Shown here: one piece after another, positions 13,396 through 25,707 of the stretch
Layout: each line of letters opens with the position of its first letter
How positions within the stretch are numbered: position 1 is the first letter of the stretch
DNA from: Carex sylvatica
Taxonomy: Eukaryota > Streptophyta > Magnoliopsida > Poales > Cyperaceae
NCBI GenBank assembly: GCA_964058845.1
Contig: CAXKVR010000207.1
Coordinates: 1-41,131 of the forward strand
Length of the DNA stretch: 41,131 bases
Reading direction: 5' to 3'
The notes under the pieces: generated by a model
Seen by the model: the letters and a program-made list of their open reading frames with translations, nothing else
What the model was told of the DNA's origin: nothing
Databases searched by the model: none
Position numbers and translations under genes: made by a program

Positions 13396-13745
13396 TTGCA
13401 AAAAGACAAGTATAGTGTGACTATATATATCCTACAAAACGTAGAAATACTGCACAAGACGCTACCAAACATGAGAAAAAAACTATTCCGGATATCAGTA
13501 CATCCTCACTTCACGGTTTATAGCTATGCACATCACCGAACAAAATGGGTGTGGGTCTTTTAACAAAATTAGGAGAAATAAATGTGCATGTGACTATGTT
13601 AAGCATTCATTTGTTGTTTTGTAGGGTTAATGATGTTGATCTAATCTACCATACCAGTTTGATACTGGCACGAGAACAAACTGGACTGTTAAGAGCTAGT
13701 ACCAGAGATCAGAGATGGGGCGAGGGGATGGCCGGCAATGCCCTA
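13396..13745. other. Spacer between NAA38-like gene and the repeat array
   Basis: About 350 bases without a supported gene. It probably contains upstream sequence of the minus-strand NAA38-like gene. Near 13650-13700 there is a palindromic stretch built on CCAGTTTGATACTGG-like words. A GC-rich patch at 13716-13750 (GGGGCGAGGGGATGGCC) joins directly to the first array unit. Confidence 0.4.
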
Positions 13746-16700
13746 GGCCACCCCTATTGTATGTTTTAGAAGTACCTATCTTAAAAATTACAATTACTAC
13801 AAAAGAAAGCAAGATATAATCCATTGTTACTATCATGTTTTGAAAAATCTATTGCGCTATCTTCTAAAACGACTAGACGCGTTTTGGGCGAAAAAACGCT
13901 TGAATCGAAAGAGATTTACCGCCCGAGTGACGCTGACTCTTCAGATTTGAATTCTTTTACCGATTCTTTTTTCGAAGGCAAAGCTACGATGGTGAATGCG
14001 ATTGATTGATAATTAGAAGAGAGATTTTGGGGGCCACCCCTATTGTATATTTTAGAAGTACCTACCTTAAAAATTACAATTACTACAAAAGAAAGCAAGA
14101 TATAATCCATTGTTACTATCATGGTTTGAAAAATCTATTGCGCTATCTTCCAAAATGACTAGACGCGTTTTGGGCGAAAAAACGCTTGAATCAAAAGAGA
14201 CTCACCGCCCGAGTGACGCTGATTCTTCAGATTTAAATTCTTTTACCAATTCTTTTTTCGAAGGCAAAGCTGCGATGGTGAATGCGATTGATTGATAATC
14301 AGAAGAGAGATTTGGAGTAGCGCTAAGTATGTTTCGTTAATTAAAACGAGGAGATGATGGTTCTGTCAGGTAGGGCCCGATCGTTTAAAAGCAAGTATTC
14401 TTTTGGGCTGTATATATATAATGGGTAGGTTACATGTTTCTTCAATCGGTCGATTTCAAAATAACCAAACCAAATAAATTTTTAGTTTTTAAAAACAGAA
14501 CCCAACTAATTAAATCTATCAACCGATTAAGAACCGAACCGATCAAATCGAACTAAATTTCAGTTTATTTGATTAAACCAAAATAAGGCAGTAGAAAAAA
14601 AAAACTATTTAAATCTTGAAAATTTTCAAAATATCAAGTGTAAAATATTTAGAGCAACTTAAACTCCCTACTTAGATTTTGGATTTTGGAGGCCCTTTAG
14701 ATTTTGGGGTCCGAAACAGTCGTCCAAAACAAGATATAATCCATTGTTACTATCATGGTTTGAAAAATCTATTGCGCTATCTTCCAAAACGACTAGACGT
14801 GTTTTGGGCGAAAAAACGCTTGAATCGAAAGAGACTCACCGCCCGAGTGACGCTGATTCTTCAGATTTGAATTCTTTTACCGATTCTTTTTTCGAAGGCA
14901 AAGCTGCGATGGTGAATGCGATTTGATTGATAATCAGAATAGAGATTTTGGGGGCCACCCCTATTGTATGTTTTAGAAGTACCTACCTTAAAAATTACAA
15001 TTACTACAAAAGAAAGCAAGATATAATCCATTGTTACTATCATGGTTTGAAAAATCTATTGCGCTATCTTCCAAAACGACTAGACGCGTTTTGGGCGAAA
15101 AAACACTTGAATCGAAAGAGACTCACCGCCCCAGTGACGCTGATTCTTCAGATTTGAATTCTTTTACCGATTCTTTTTTCGAAGGCAAAGCTGCGATGGT
15201 GAATGCGATTGATTGATAATCAGAAGAGAGATTTGGAGTAGCGCTAAGTATGTTTCGTTAATTAAAACGAGGAGATGATGGTTCTGTCAGGTAGGGCCCG
15301 ATCGTTTATAAGCAAGTATTCTTTTGGGCTGTATATATATAATGGGTAGGTTACATGTTTCTTCAATCGGTCGATTTCAAAATAACCAAACCAAATAAAT
15401 TTTCAGTTTTTAAAAACAGAACCCAACTAATTAAATCTATCAACCGATTAAGAACTGAACCGATCAAATCGAACTAAATTTCAGTTTATTTGATTGAACC
15501 AAAATAAGGCAGTAGAAGAAAAAAAAAACTATTTAAATCTTGAAAATTTTCAAAATATCAAGTGTAAAATATCTAGAGCAACTTAAACTCCCTACTTAGA
15601 TTTTGGATTTTGGAGGTCCTTTAGATTTTGGGGTCCGAAACAGTCGTCCAAAACGAGATATAATCCATTGTTACTATCATGGTTTGAAAAATCTATTGCG
15701 CTATCTTTCAAAACGACTAGATGCGTTTTGGAAGAAAAAACGCTTGAATCGAAAGAGACTCACCGCCCGAGTGATGCTGATTCTTCAGATTTGAATTCTT
15801 TTACCGATTCTTTTTTCGAAGGCAAAGCTGCGATGGTGAATGCGATTTGATTGATAATCAGAAGAGAGATTTTGGGGGCCACCCCTATTGTATGTTTTAG
15901 AAGTACCTACCTTAAAAATTACAATTACTACAAAAGAAAGCAAGATATAATCCATTGTTACTATCATGGTTTGAAAAATCTATTGCGCTATCTTTCAAAA
16001 CGACTAGACGCGTTTTGGGCGAAAAAACGCTTGAATCGAAAGAGACTCACCGCCCGAGTGACGCTGATTCTTCAGATTTGAATTCTTTTACCGATTCTTT
16101 TTTCGAAGGCAAAGCTGCGATGGTGAATGCGATTGATTAATAATCAGAAGAGAGATTTGGAGTAGCGCTAAGTATGTTTCGTTAATTAAAACGAGGAGAT
16201 GATGGTTCGGTCAGGTGGGGCTCGATCGTTTATAAGCAAGTATTCTTTTGGGCTGTATATATATAATGGGTAAGTTACATGTTTCTTCAATCGGTCGATT
16301 TCAAAATAACCAAACCAAATAAATTTTCAGTTTTTAAAAACAGAACCCAACTAATTAAATCTATCAACCGATTAAGAATCGAACCGATTAAATCGAACTA
16401 AATTTCAGTTTATTTGATTGAACCAAAATAAGGCAGTAGAAGAAAAAAAAACTATTTAAATCTTGAAAATTTTCAAAATATCAAGTGTAAAATATCTAGA
16501 GCAACTTAAACTCCCTACTTAAATTTTGGATTTTGGAGGCCCTTTAGATTTTGGGGTCCGAAACAGTCGTCCAAAACGAGATATAATCCATTGTTACTAT
16601 CATGGTTTGAAAAATCTATTGCGCTATCTTTCAGAACGATTAGACGCATTTTGGGCGAAAAAACGCTTGAATCGAAAGAGACTCACCGCCCGAGTGACGC

Positions 16701-18706
16701 TGATTCTTCAGATTTGAATTCTTTTATCGATTCTTTTTTCGAAGGCAAAGCTGCGATGGTGAATGCGATTTGATTGATATTTAGAAGAGAGATTTTGGGG
16801 GGCACCCTTATTGTATGTTTTAGAAGTACCTATCTTAAAAATTACAATTACTACAAAAAAAAACAAGATATAATCCATTGTTACTATCATGGTTTGAAAA
16901 ATCTATTGCGCTATCTTCCAAAACGACTAGACGCGTTTTGGGCGAAAAAACGCTTGAATCGAAAGAGACTCACCGCCCGAGTGACGCTGATTCTTCAGAT
17001 TTGAATTTTTTTATCGATTCTTTTTTCGAAGGCAAAGCTGCGATGGTGAATGCGATTTGATTGATAATCAGAAGAGAGATTTTGGGGGCCACCCCTATTG
17101 TATGTTTTAGAAGTACCTACCTTAAAAATTACAATTACTACAAAAGAAAGCAAGATATAATCCATTGTTACTATCATGGTTTGAAAAATCTATTGCGCTA
17201 TCTTTCAAAATGACTAGACGCGTTTTGGGCGAAAAAACGCTTGAATCGAAAGAGACTCACCGCCCGAGTGACGCTGATTCTTCAGATTTGAATTCTTTTA
17301 CCGATTCTTTTTTCGAAGGCAAAGCTGCGATGGTGAATGCGATTGATTAATAATCAGAAGAGAGATTTGGAGTAGCGCTAAGTATGTTTCGTTAATTAAA
17401 ACGAGGAGATGATGGTTCTGTCAGGTGGGGCTCGATCGTTTATAAGCAAGTATTCTTTTGGGCTGTATATATATAATGGGTAGGTTACATGTTTCTTCAA
17501 TCGGTCGATTTCAAAATAACCAAACCAAATAAATTTTCAGTTTTTAAAAACAGAACCCAACTAATTAAATCTATCAACCGATTAAGAACCGAACCGATCA
17601 AATCGAACTAAATTTCAGTTTATTTGATTGAACCAAAATAAGGCAGTAGAAGAAAAAAAAACTATTTAAATCTTGAAAATTTTCAAAATATCAAGTGTAA
17701 AATATCTAGAGCAACTTAAACTCCCTACTTAGATTTTGGATTTTGGAGGCCCTTTAGATTTTGGGGTCCGAAATAGTCGTCCAAAACGAGATATAATCCA
17801 TTGTTACTATCATGGTTTGAAAAATCTATTGCGCTATCTTTCAAAACGACTAGACACGTTTTGGGCGAAAAAACGCTTGAATCGAAAGAGACTCACCGCC
17901 CGAGTGACGTTGATTCTTCAGATTTGAATTCTTTTACCGATTCTTTTTTCGAAGGCAAAGTTGCGATGGTGAATGCAATTTGATTGATAATCAGAAGAGA
18001 GATTTTGGGGGCCACCCCTATTGTATGTTTTAGAAGTACCTACCTTAAAAATTACAATTACTACAAAAGAAAGCAAGATATAATCCATTGTTACTATCAT
18101 GGTTTGAAAAATCTATTGCGCTATCTTCCAAAACAACTAGATGCGTTTTGGGCGAAAAAATGCTTGAATCGAAAGAGACTCACCGCCCGAGTGACGCTGA
18201 TTCTTCAGATTTGAATTCTTTTACCGATTCTTTTTTCGAAGGCAAAGCTGCGATGGTGAATGCGATTGATTGATAATCAGAAGAGAGATTTGGAGTAGTG
18301 CTAAGTATGTTTCGTTAATTAAAACGAGGAGATGATGGTTCTGTCAGGTGGGGCCCGATCGTTTATAAGCAAGTATTCTTTTGGGCTGTATATATATAAT
18401 GAGTAGGTTACATGTTTCTTCAATCGGTCGATTTCAAAATAACCAAACCAAATAAATTTTCAGTTTTTAAAAACAGAACCCAACTAATTAAATCTATCAA
18501 CCGATTAAGAACCGAACCGATCAAATCGAACTAAATTTCAGTTTATTTGATTGAACCAAAATAAGGCAGTAGAAGAAAAAAAAAACTATTTAAATCTTAA
18601 AATTTTTCAAAATATCAAGTGTAAAATATCTAGAGCAACTTAAACTCCCTACTTAGATTTTGGATTTTGGAGGCCCTTTAGATTTTGGGGTCCGAAACAA
18701 TCGTCC
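13746..18706 (+). repeat. Higher-order tandem repeat array, ~5 kb, main period ~923 bp
   Basis: Three building blocks recur. Module A (~220 bp) starts with (A/G)AGATATAATCCATTG at 13811, 14097, 14731, 15018, 15655, 15942, 16578, 16865, 17152, 17788 and 18075. Short linker L1 (~70 bp, with GGGGGCCACCCCTATTG) joins A copies about 287 bp apart. Long linker L2 (~420 bp) occurs at 14314-14730, 15235-15654, 16159-16577, 17369-17787 and 18292-18706. The order is A-L1-A-L2 repeated, with one expanded unit A-L1-A-L1-A-L2 at 16578-17787. A copies before L1 mostly read GCGATTTGATTGA, and copies before L2 read GCGATTGATT, so the two A types are distinct. Copies differ by few substitutions, implying recent amplification. 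Each L2 contains TATATATA and ends in AGATTTTGGGGTCCGAAAC, which resembles ends of plant hAT-type elements; that link is inference. Confidence 0.95.
14314..14730 (+). repeat. Representative L2 linker of the array
   Basis: This is the first of five ~420-bp linkers. From left to right it holds GGAGTAGCGCTAAGTATG, a TATATATA motif near 14412, a stretch built on AACCGATTAAGAACCGAACC words (common in degenerate plant repeats), an A-rich run near 14597, and a final segment with GGAGGCCCTTTAGATTTTGG. It has no long open frame. The other copies are near-identical, with variable A-run length and small substitutions. Confidence 0.8.
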
Positions 18707-19459
18707 TGACTACTCAACACAAGGTCCGATCACACAACTCACTCTCTAATTTTCTACAGTCGCAAAATTCGATTCTATGCCCTTCTAAATGAAGGGTTGT
18801 ACCACTTCCAATTAGGAGTGTCAACGAGCTAGGTCCTAGCTCAGCTCGTTAATTCTAGATCGAACTACAGCCAAATGAACTGGACTTAGGATATTCAAGC
18901 TAAAACCTCAGCTTGAACTCGTGACAAGCCAGCTCGAACTAATGAGTTGGCTCGCTGGATCTGATTGGATCTTGTTTTAAAAAGAAAATAATTTATGCAA
19001 ACTTTTTTGATCGAGCTGAACCGAGTTAGACAGTATAAAATACACACAAATTTATACAAATTTATAAATTAATATCTAGCCAAACTAGCTTGCAAGTTGA
19101 CGAATAAGTTAGACTCTATTTTAAACTCATTAATTCTAAATCTAACTAATAGTAAACTAGCTCGTTAACAGTTCGTAACAAGTGAGTCGCGATCAAATTA
19201 CGAGGTACGAGCTTTTTTTTGCCAAACCCCTACCTCCAACTGTCGGGCATTGAATCAAAATCTGTCCGATGATCAATAATATCCGTCCGATTCATGTCAA
19301 GAGTAGTGCGATATAAAATTTTATTTTATTATCTTTAGTTTTATTAATAAAATCTTCGGAAGGTTATGTTGATCAATATCAATAGATAGATCATAGATCA
19401 TAGATTCATAGTTCATAGATACCTTCTCTTCGCCTCTAATCAAAACCCTAGTCGACGCC
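18707..19459. promoter_or_regulatory. Spacer and 5' region of CPSF30
   Basis: The left part (18810-19220) carries degenerate AGCTCG/GAGCT-rich words (for example GCCAGCTCGAACTAATGAG), typical of decayed interspersed plant repeats, with no frame. The right part is the promoter and leader of CPSF30: short ATAGATCATAGAT-type repeats at 19381-19420, then a telo-box-like AAAACCCTAG at 19442-19451 just before the start codon. The transcription start is not fixed. Confidence 0.5.
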
Positions 19460-22400
19460 ATGGACGAAGACGGAGGCCTCTGTTTTGATTTCGAAGGAAA
19501 TCTCGACGCCTCCGCCCTTCCTTCTGCAGCTCCCTCCACCGCGAACCTCTCGTTAGCCCCCTCTACAGCCGCTCTAGCGCCTTCCTCCGGCGCAGATCCT
19601 ACTACAATCGCTGCTCCGGGAGGAGGAGGTCGGAGGGGTAGTTTTAGACAAACCGTGTGTCGACACTGGCTTAGAGGGCTGTGCATGAAAGGGGATCTAT
19701 GCGGCTTTCTACATCAGTACGACAAGGCGCGCATGCCCGTCTGTCGGTTTTTTAGACTCTATGGCGAATGCCGCGAGCAGGATTGCGTCTACAAGCATTC
19801 CGAAGAAGATTTTAAGGAATGCAACATGTACGTTTTTTTTCTCTTTGAACTGTATGATCTGATCATGACGAATTGTTTGAAAATCTTTGGAAATTTCAAG
19901 ATTTTTGGATGGATCAAGTTCTGAATAGTGTTGGACCAAACCCTATACTTGCACTTTCCGTTAATGGGATATAATTTTTCTCGTTAATGGAATTTCATGT
20001 TTTTATTTGAAATTACTCGTTTTATGCGATTTTTTTTTCTTTTTGTAACTTGACAACACTGAAGGGTAGACATCTGTTTCCTTTAAAGAGTTCTCGTTCT
20101 AGCATCATTTTTTGAAGAAAAAAACTTTTTACCAATCACCTTTTTATTAATTCCTCGCAATCATTGACATACAAAAGCACAAATTTTAAAACTTCTGTTT
20201 GATTGAAATGTTTTCTTTTTATTTCAGGTATAAAATGGGATTCTGTCCAAATGGCCCTGACTGTCGTTACCGGCATGCAAAGCTACCAGGCCCTCCACCA
20301 CCTGTTGAAGAAGTGTTTCAAAAGATTCAACAAATGTTCTCTTACAACTATGGTCCACAATCTCGCTTCTTTCCAAACAAAAACTCTAATTTCAACAATA
20401 ACGCTGGCAGTACCAATAACCACCATAACAACAATAACACAAATTTCCCGAATGGAGATAAGCAGCAACCAACACAGGGCTCCCAAAATGCTATGCCTGT
20501 GGGCCAGCAACAGCAAACAGCAAATCAGACAAATCAGCAGACACCGCTGCAGCAGGGTGCTCAGAATGGAGTCCCGGGCCCATCAGTTAGAACTGCATCA
20601 CCACTTCCTCAAGGTTCCTCTAGGTGTGTGCGGAGTTTTTAGAACTTGTTGGGTTTTGTACAGTGGAAAAATAATGATAAGGAAACGTATAGTATTTTGA
20701 TTGTATTGAAGTTGAACACTTGACTCTTTTTTATTTTTTTTAATTTATTTAGTTGTTGTGGAGTTTATATATCTCAGTCCTGATTAATTATTAAATAAAT
20801 TCTTTAGTTAAGTCTATTATAGCATTTTATCCTTCTTTTACCCTGTTTTTCTTTTTCTCTTTTTTTATACTTTTTTTTTGTAAGATATGCAGGAACAATG
20901 CTATAATTTTTTGAACTTTTTTGGCTGAATTGGTGGGACCAATTGTATGTTCTGATACCTTTTTCGTTCTCTGTCATGGAAAATTAAAACTAGCTTCGTT
21001 GTATTGGGTGCAAGGGTACCTTGTTGTTAATTAAAAACGTGTAATGGGAAATACTTGTGAATTTGTTAGTTTTGAGTTTTAAGTAATTTCGGGTTGGTTT
21101 TAAATATTTTTTTCATTAAGGTATGTTAACAGCTTAATTCTTTTTCCCCTCTTTTAGTGTGTCTGCATTTAAGCAATATTAATTCAAAGTTTCTGAAAAA
21201 TGCTCAAAATCTTTAGCATAATGTACCAGTATGTCAACTGTGGTCTGTACTGATTGCAGTATGATATTTATTTCTAATGCGGGGTTCAAAATTTTAAAAA
21301 TATGTTCTAGTTTGCAATATATCTTACCCATATTACAAAGCGTATTGTATTATCAATCTGTTCATTGGTGTTTGCTTTGTACCAACTGACAGGCACAGTG
21401 CATTTGTAACTTCTGTTCTGACAACTAAAATCATCTGATAGTATTTTTAATGAATGAATCTTATACTGAGCACAAGTTGGTATCATTCCCTGTCTATGCT
21501 GTTACATGTGGGCTTGGGGCATTTCTACCATCATCCATAATTTCAAGTTTGTACATGTGGGTCTTGTACCAGTATAGCACTGGTATGTACCTGGTGATGC
21601 CAACATGACTGGTTGGTTGTGGTTTGATCCCGGTACCAGATTAATTTTGTTGAACTAGTCCTGTACTGGTCAGTTCTGATACCAATGTGTGTGATCAGAA
21701 TTTCAGCTTACATGGTGGCATTTTTAATTAAGTAATTTATATTTGTAGCTTAATTGTACTAGCTTGATTGACTTTTTTTCCAAAATAACCTTGGGGATTC
21801 AAAATATTAATCTTATTATTTTTTTGTTGAAATTTAAAACCAGGTATTTCATAGTAAAGAGTTGTAATCGAGAAAACCTAGAAATATCTGTTCAACAAGG
21901 AGTGTGGGCCACTCAACGGAGCAATGAGGCGAAGCTAAATGAGGCTTTTGAATCCACAGATAATGTCATCTTGATTTTTTCTATCAACCGTACACGACAT
22001 TTTCAGGTGAGTCTTCAACTGCTTTTAATTGCAAAAGCACCAGTATTTATCAGTATTTGCAAAAGCCATCCATGATTTGTCACAAACATAAGAGAATCAA
22101 TAATCATCTATTAAGAGAATATTAGAAGTGATACTTTCCCTTTGTTAATAATTTGACTTGTTTTTACTTTGTGAGCTCATGTTGGACTGACTATAATTCT
22201 TTTCCTCTAAAGTGAACTTTTTTCCTTTTTACATCTTCTCTTTCATAGTTTGCATGGTTTCTAGATCCTTATCCAATCATTTTATTAATGAGAAGAGAGC
22301 TGTGATAAACAAAAAGGATTATACATAGACCAATGTGCTAGGACCAAATTTGTCCAAGAAAAAGACTTAATAATGACAATAAAACACTCCAGTAGATCAT

Positions 22401-25400
22401 TCCTTAATAGTCAAAATGGTTGTTTCTCAAATTTATCAAAAAGCATGGGTATCTTCTACAAATAAAGAATGGATAGTGAGATTTTTTTTTTTCCACATAG
22501 GAGCTTGATGTGTAAATTTGTTTGTTTTTTCTCATTTTCTTTTGTGGGTTTTGTGATTTGAATGTTATGTTTTGCTAGTTATTGGACCTAAAAGAGCATC
22601 TTACTGCCTATAGGTGTATACCAATAACCTTGCATAGAAAGTGGACTGGTGACCCTTTTAATTCAGTAATTGAGTAGCGGTTTGGTGTTACTTCCTTAGG
22701 CTTCCTTTAGCCTTAATCTCTCTTAATCCAGCCGAACATAGATTCCTTAGACTGGATTAAAGCTTCTCCTTACCTTAAATTCTTAAGCCAAGTCTTCCCC
22801 TCCTTAGTTGATCTGCCTCATTTAGAGCTCCTCAGCTTCTTTTCAAGGGCGATAATACCCTTATAAGGGTCACCTCCTTAGAGCCTCCTTAGCTTCTTTT
22901 TACATGTCCCTAGGTATGGGAGAAAAAACGCCTCCTCTTTCCAGCCTTGTTTTCCGATTCTCTGGCAACCAAATCGCAAATCTGACGCCACAGACAGCTT
23001 CTCCTTGAGATGACCTCTACATAGGCATCCACTTTGACTAGGTATTTCTCGGCCGCCACCCCCCCTTCCTCCCCAGAGTCAGTATACCTTTCTCTGAGTG
23101 ATTCGGCTCAAAGAGCCCTTCATTTGGGCTGTAGATTACAAACTCAAATCAGGTACAAGCTGTGTACTAGGATTACCAGGGTGTAAACCCCCCCTTCCCC
23201 ACCCCACCCCCACCATACACACATTCAATACTTCATTTTTGTGAATGTTTGGTTTTATCTTATTTTCACTTGAGGGTGTAATTGGATTATTGGTATGGTA
23301 CCCCAGCTGCATTAGGGCATGCTTTGTTGTCAATGCTTTTGGAATCAATATAAGATAAGATGCTATAATTTTGTTATAATGCTCTTTACTGCTAAGATCG
23401 CTCCAAGCAATATTTAAATTTGGAACAGATTTATATATCTTGTTCTGGTACTGGTAGTAGTGTCAACATTTAACTTAGTTAGGATGAATTATTCTAATTA
23501 TTAATTATTGTATGAATTAGGGCCTTAGAATCTTTTTTTGCTGAAATATATATATATATATTTTATGATGATTCATTATTGTTAAACATGCAAATTTATT
23601 TGAAGGATATAACTTGCATTTTTATTTAATTATAGTGCATATAAATTCATGCAATATAAAAGCAGAAGTCTGGTGAAGGTCAAGCTCTTTTGATTCTATT
23701 AGAAAAATAACATAAGGGTTATATTGGTCTTTTACTTTCTTTCTCATACTGAGACATTTTTTTAATTGTATTGATTAAACTTTCTTAATCCTTACATCTT
23801 ACCGAACAATCGCTCCTTTGTGAGGATTAAATTTTTAATTGTATTGATATTCTATCTTGTTTTGTGATGTCCCTACTATTGAGCATACACAATATTATCA
23901 ATTTGCCTTGACTGACATTATTCATGGGTATATGTGATAAATGCCAGCCTTGTAAAATGGGATAAGAAGCAAGCTGGTGCTATCTTTGGGTATTAGTAGC
24001 GAAGTTAGTATTGCTGAAACAATTGATATAATTTTTTGTGTTTTACGATTTAATAGGGTTGCGGCAAAATGACATCACGGATAGGAGGATATGTTGGAGG
24101 AGGAAATTGGAAGTATGCACATGGTACTGCTCATTATGGTCGTAACTTCTCTGTGAAATGGCTTAAGGTAATTTGTAATTAGACATATATTTTAATTTTG
24201 GTATAATTCTATTTACGGCGAGTACCTTCTATATTGTTCAATTTTTTTGTCTCATGCTATTTGCTTTTGTACTTAAATGGTGTCCTGTTGACAAAGGTGG
24301 ACTAGTAACTCTAACAGGCTAGTTGCTGATGGTAAATTGATGGTGTGTAGGGTACTAAAGAGTAAAACTTGGTTTCTTTTTGCCTCACCACTTAAATTTT
24401 CTTTTCGGAAAGTTATGGTAATGAAGAAAACCCTAAACCCTAAAACTCAGCCTTTTGCAAAATTATGTTTGGTAGTATATATCTTAGAGCACCTTAAAGC
24501 ATTAACATTTATAATTTATTAGCATTTCGTCTCATAACATTTTAATTTCATTAACTTTGTTTTTCTGTAGTTATGTGAATTGTCTTTCAACAAAACGCAC
24601 CACCTGAGGAATCCATACAATGATAATTTACCTGTTAAGGTATGTCACATTTTTAACTGAAAATCTAACATGTACCTGTGCAACGATAATATATCCTCAT
24701 GTTGCATATTTTATTTTTTAAACCTTTATAGAGACAGTGAACACTTTGCATCCATACTTTGTTGTGCCTTTGCAACTGACCCTCAATATCTCAATAGCGT
24801 GCAAATTAGAACCAATTCTCAGATTTGTATCTAAGGCCCAATCAATATAAATTGGGTGGGGTGTACTGACACCTTATTTGACGACCATGACATCATCATA
24901 CTTTGTTGTGCCTTTGCAACTGGCACTCAATAATTCGATGGTGTGCAAATTAGAACCAATTCTCAGATTTGTATCTAAGGCCCAATCAATATATAGATCG
25001 GGTGGGGTATACTGACACCTTATTTGATGACCATGACATCATCGTAATTTTTCGAGATTGAAAAACTAAAATGGATGTGTTTTTCATCATGTTGCTAAAA
25101 TTAATTGCTCAAGATCTGATAATTTTGAATCACTAAATTTTTAAAATAGCTTGATGAATGACCAAACAATGTTCAAGTGGCTCCAAAGTTGATATACAGT
25201 CTGTCGAAATGATTGAGAACACATGTTTAATAGTACATTTTTATTTTTGATTAATTATGGTTTCAGTTGGCAAGGTTGGCAACTGAAACTTGACCTTAGG
25301 GTCAGTGAATCTGTATTGATAAAAAATTCAGAAGACCTCAGGGTCTGCTCCCAAGTTTGAAAGAAAAGGGAAGGGAAGAACATGAGGAGGTTAAGTTTGG

Positions 25401-25670
25401 TACCCACCAAATTGGAAGGGAACTTGAAAGAATGGATAGATGAATTATCCTCATTTTCCTCCATTCACCTCATGATATTTAAACTTGGGAGCAAAGTGAA
25501 TATACCTCTTTCTCCCCTTTCACTTCCCTTCCTCCCCGTTAGCCCTGTTTACCCAAACTAGGGAGCTGATATGCCCACAAACCCATGGAATACATACATA
25601 TTTACCTCAGTGAAATTCCCAAGAATTGTTCACACAACTTTTCTTCGCCTGAACCCCTTTTATTTGTTGT

Positions 25671-25707
<37 letters not shown>

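Noticed and set aside
13811..18289. Many 60-76-codon frames on both strands within the array as genes
   Set aside because: They recur only because the repeat recurs; they overlap each other in several frames, lack recognisable domains and have no gene-like context.
13746..18706. CRISPR-like array
   Set aside because: Repeats are hundreds of bases long without unique spacers, in a plant nuclear context; it is a satellite-like tandem array.
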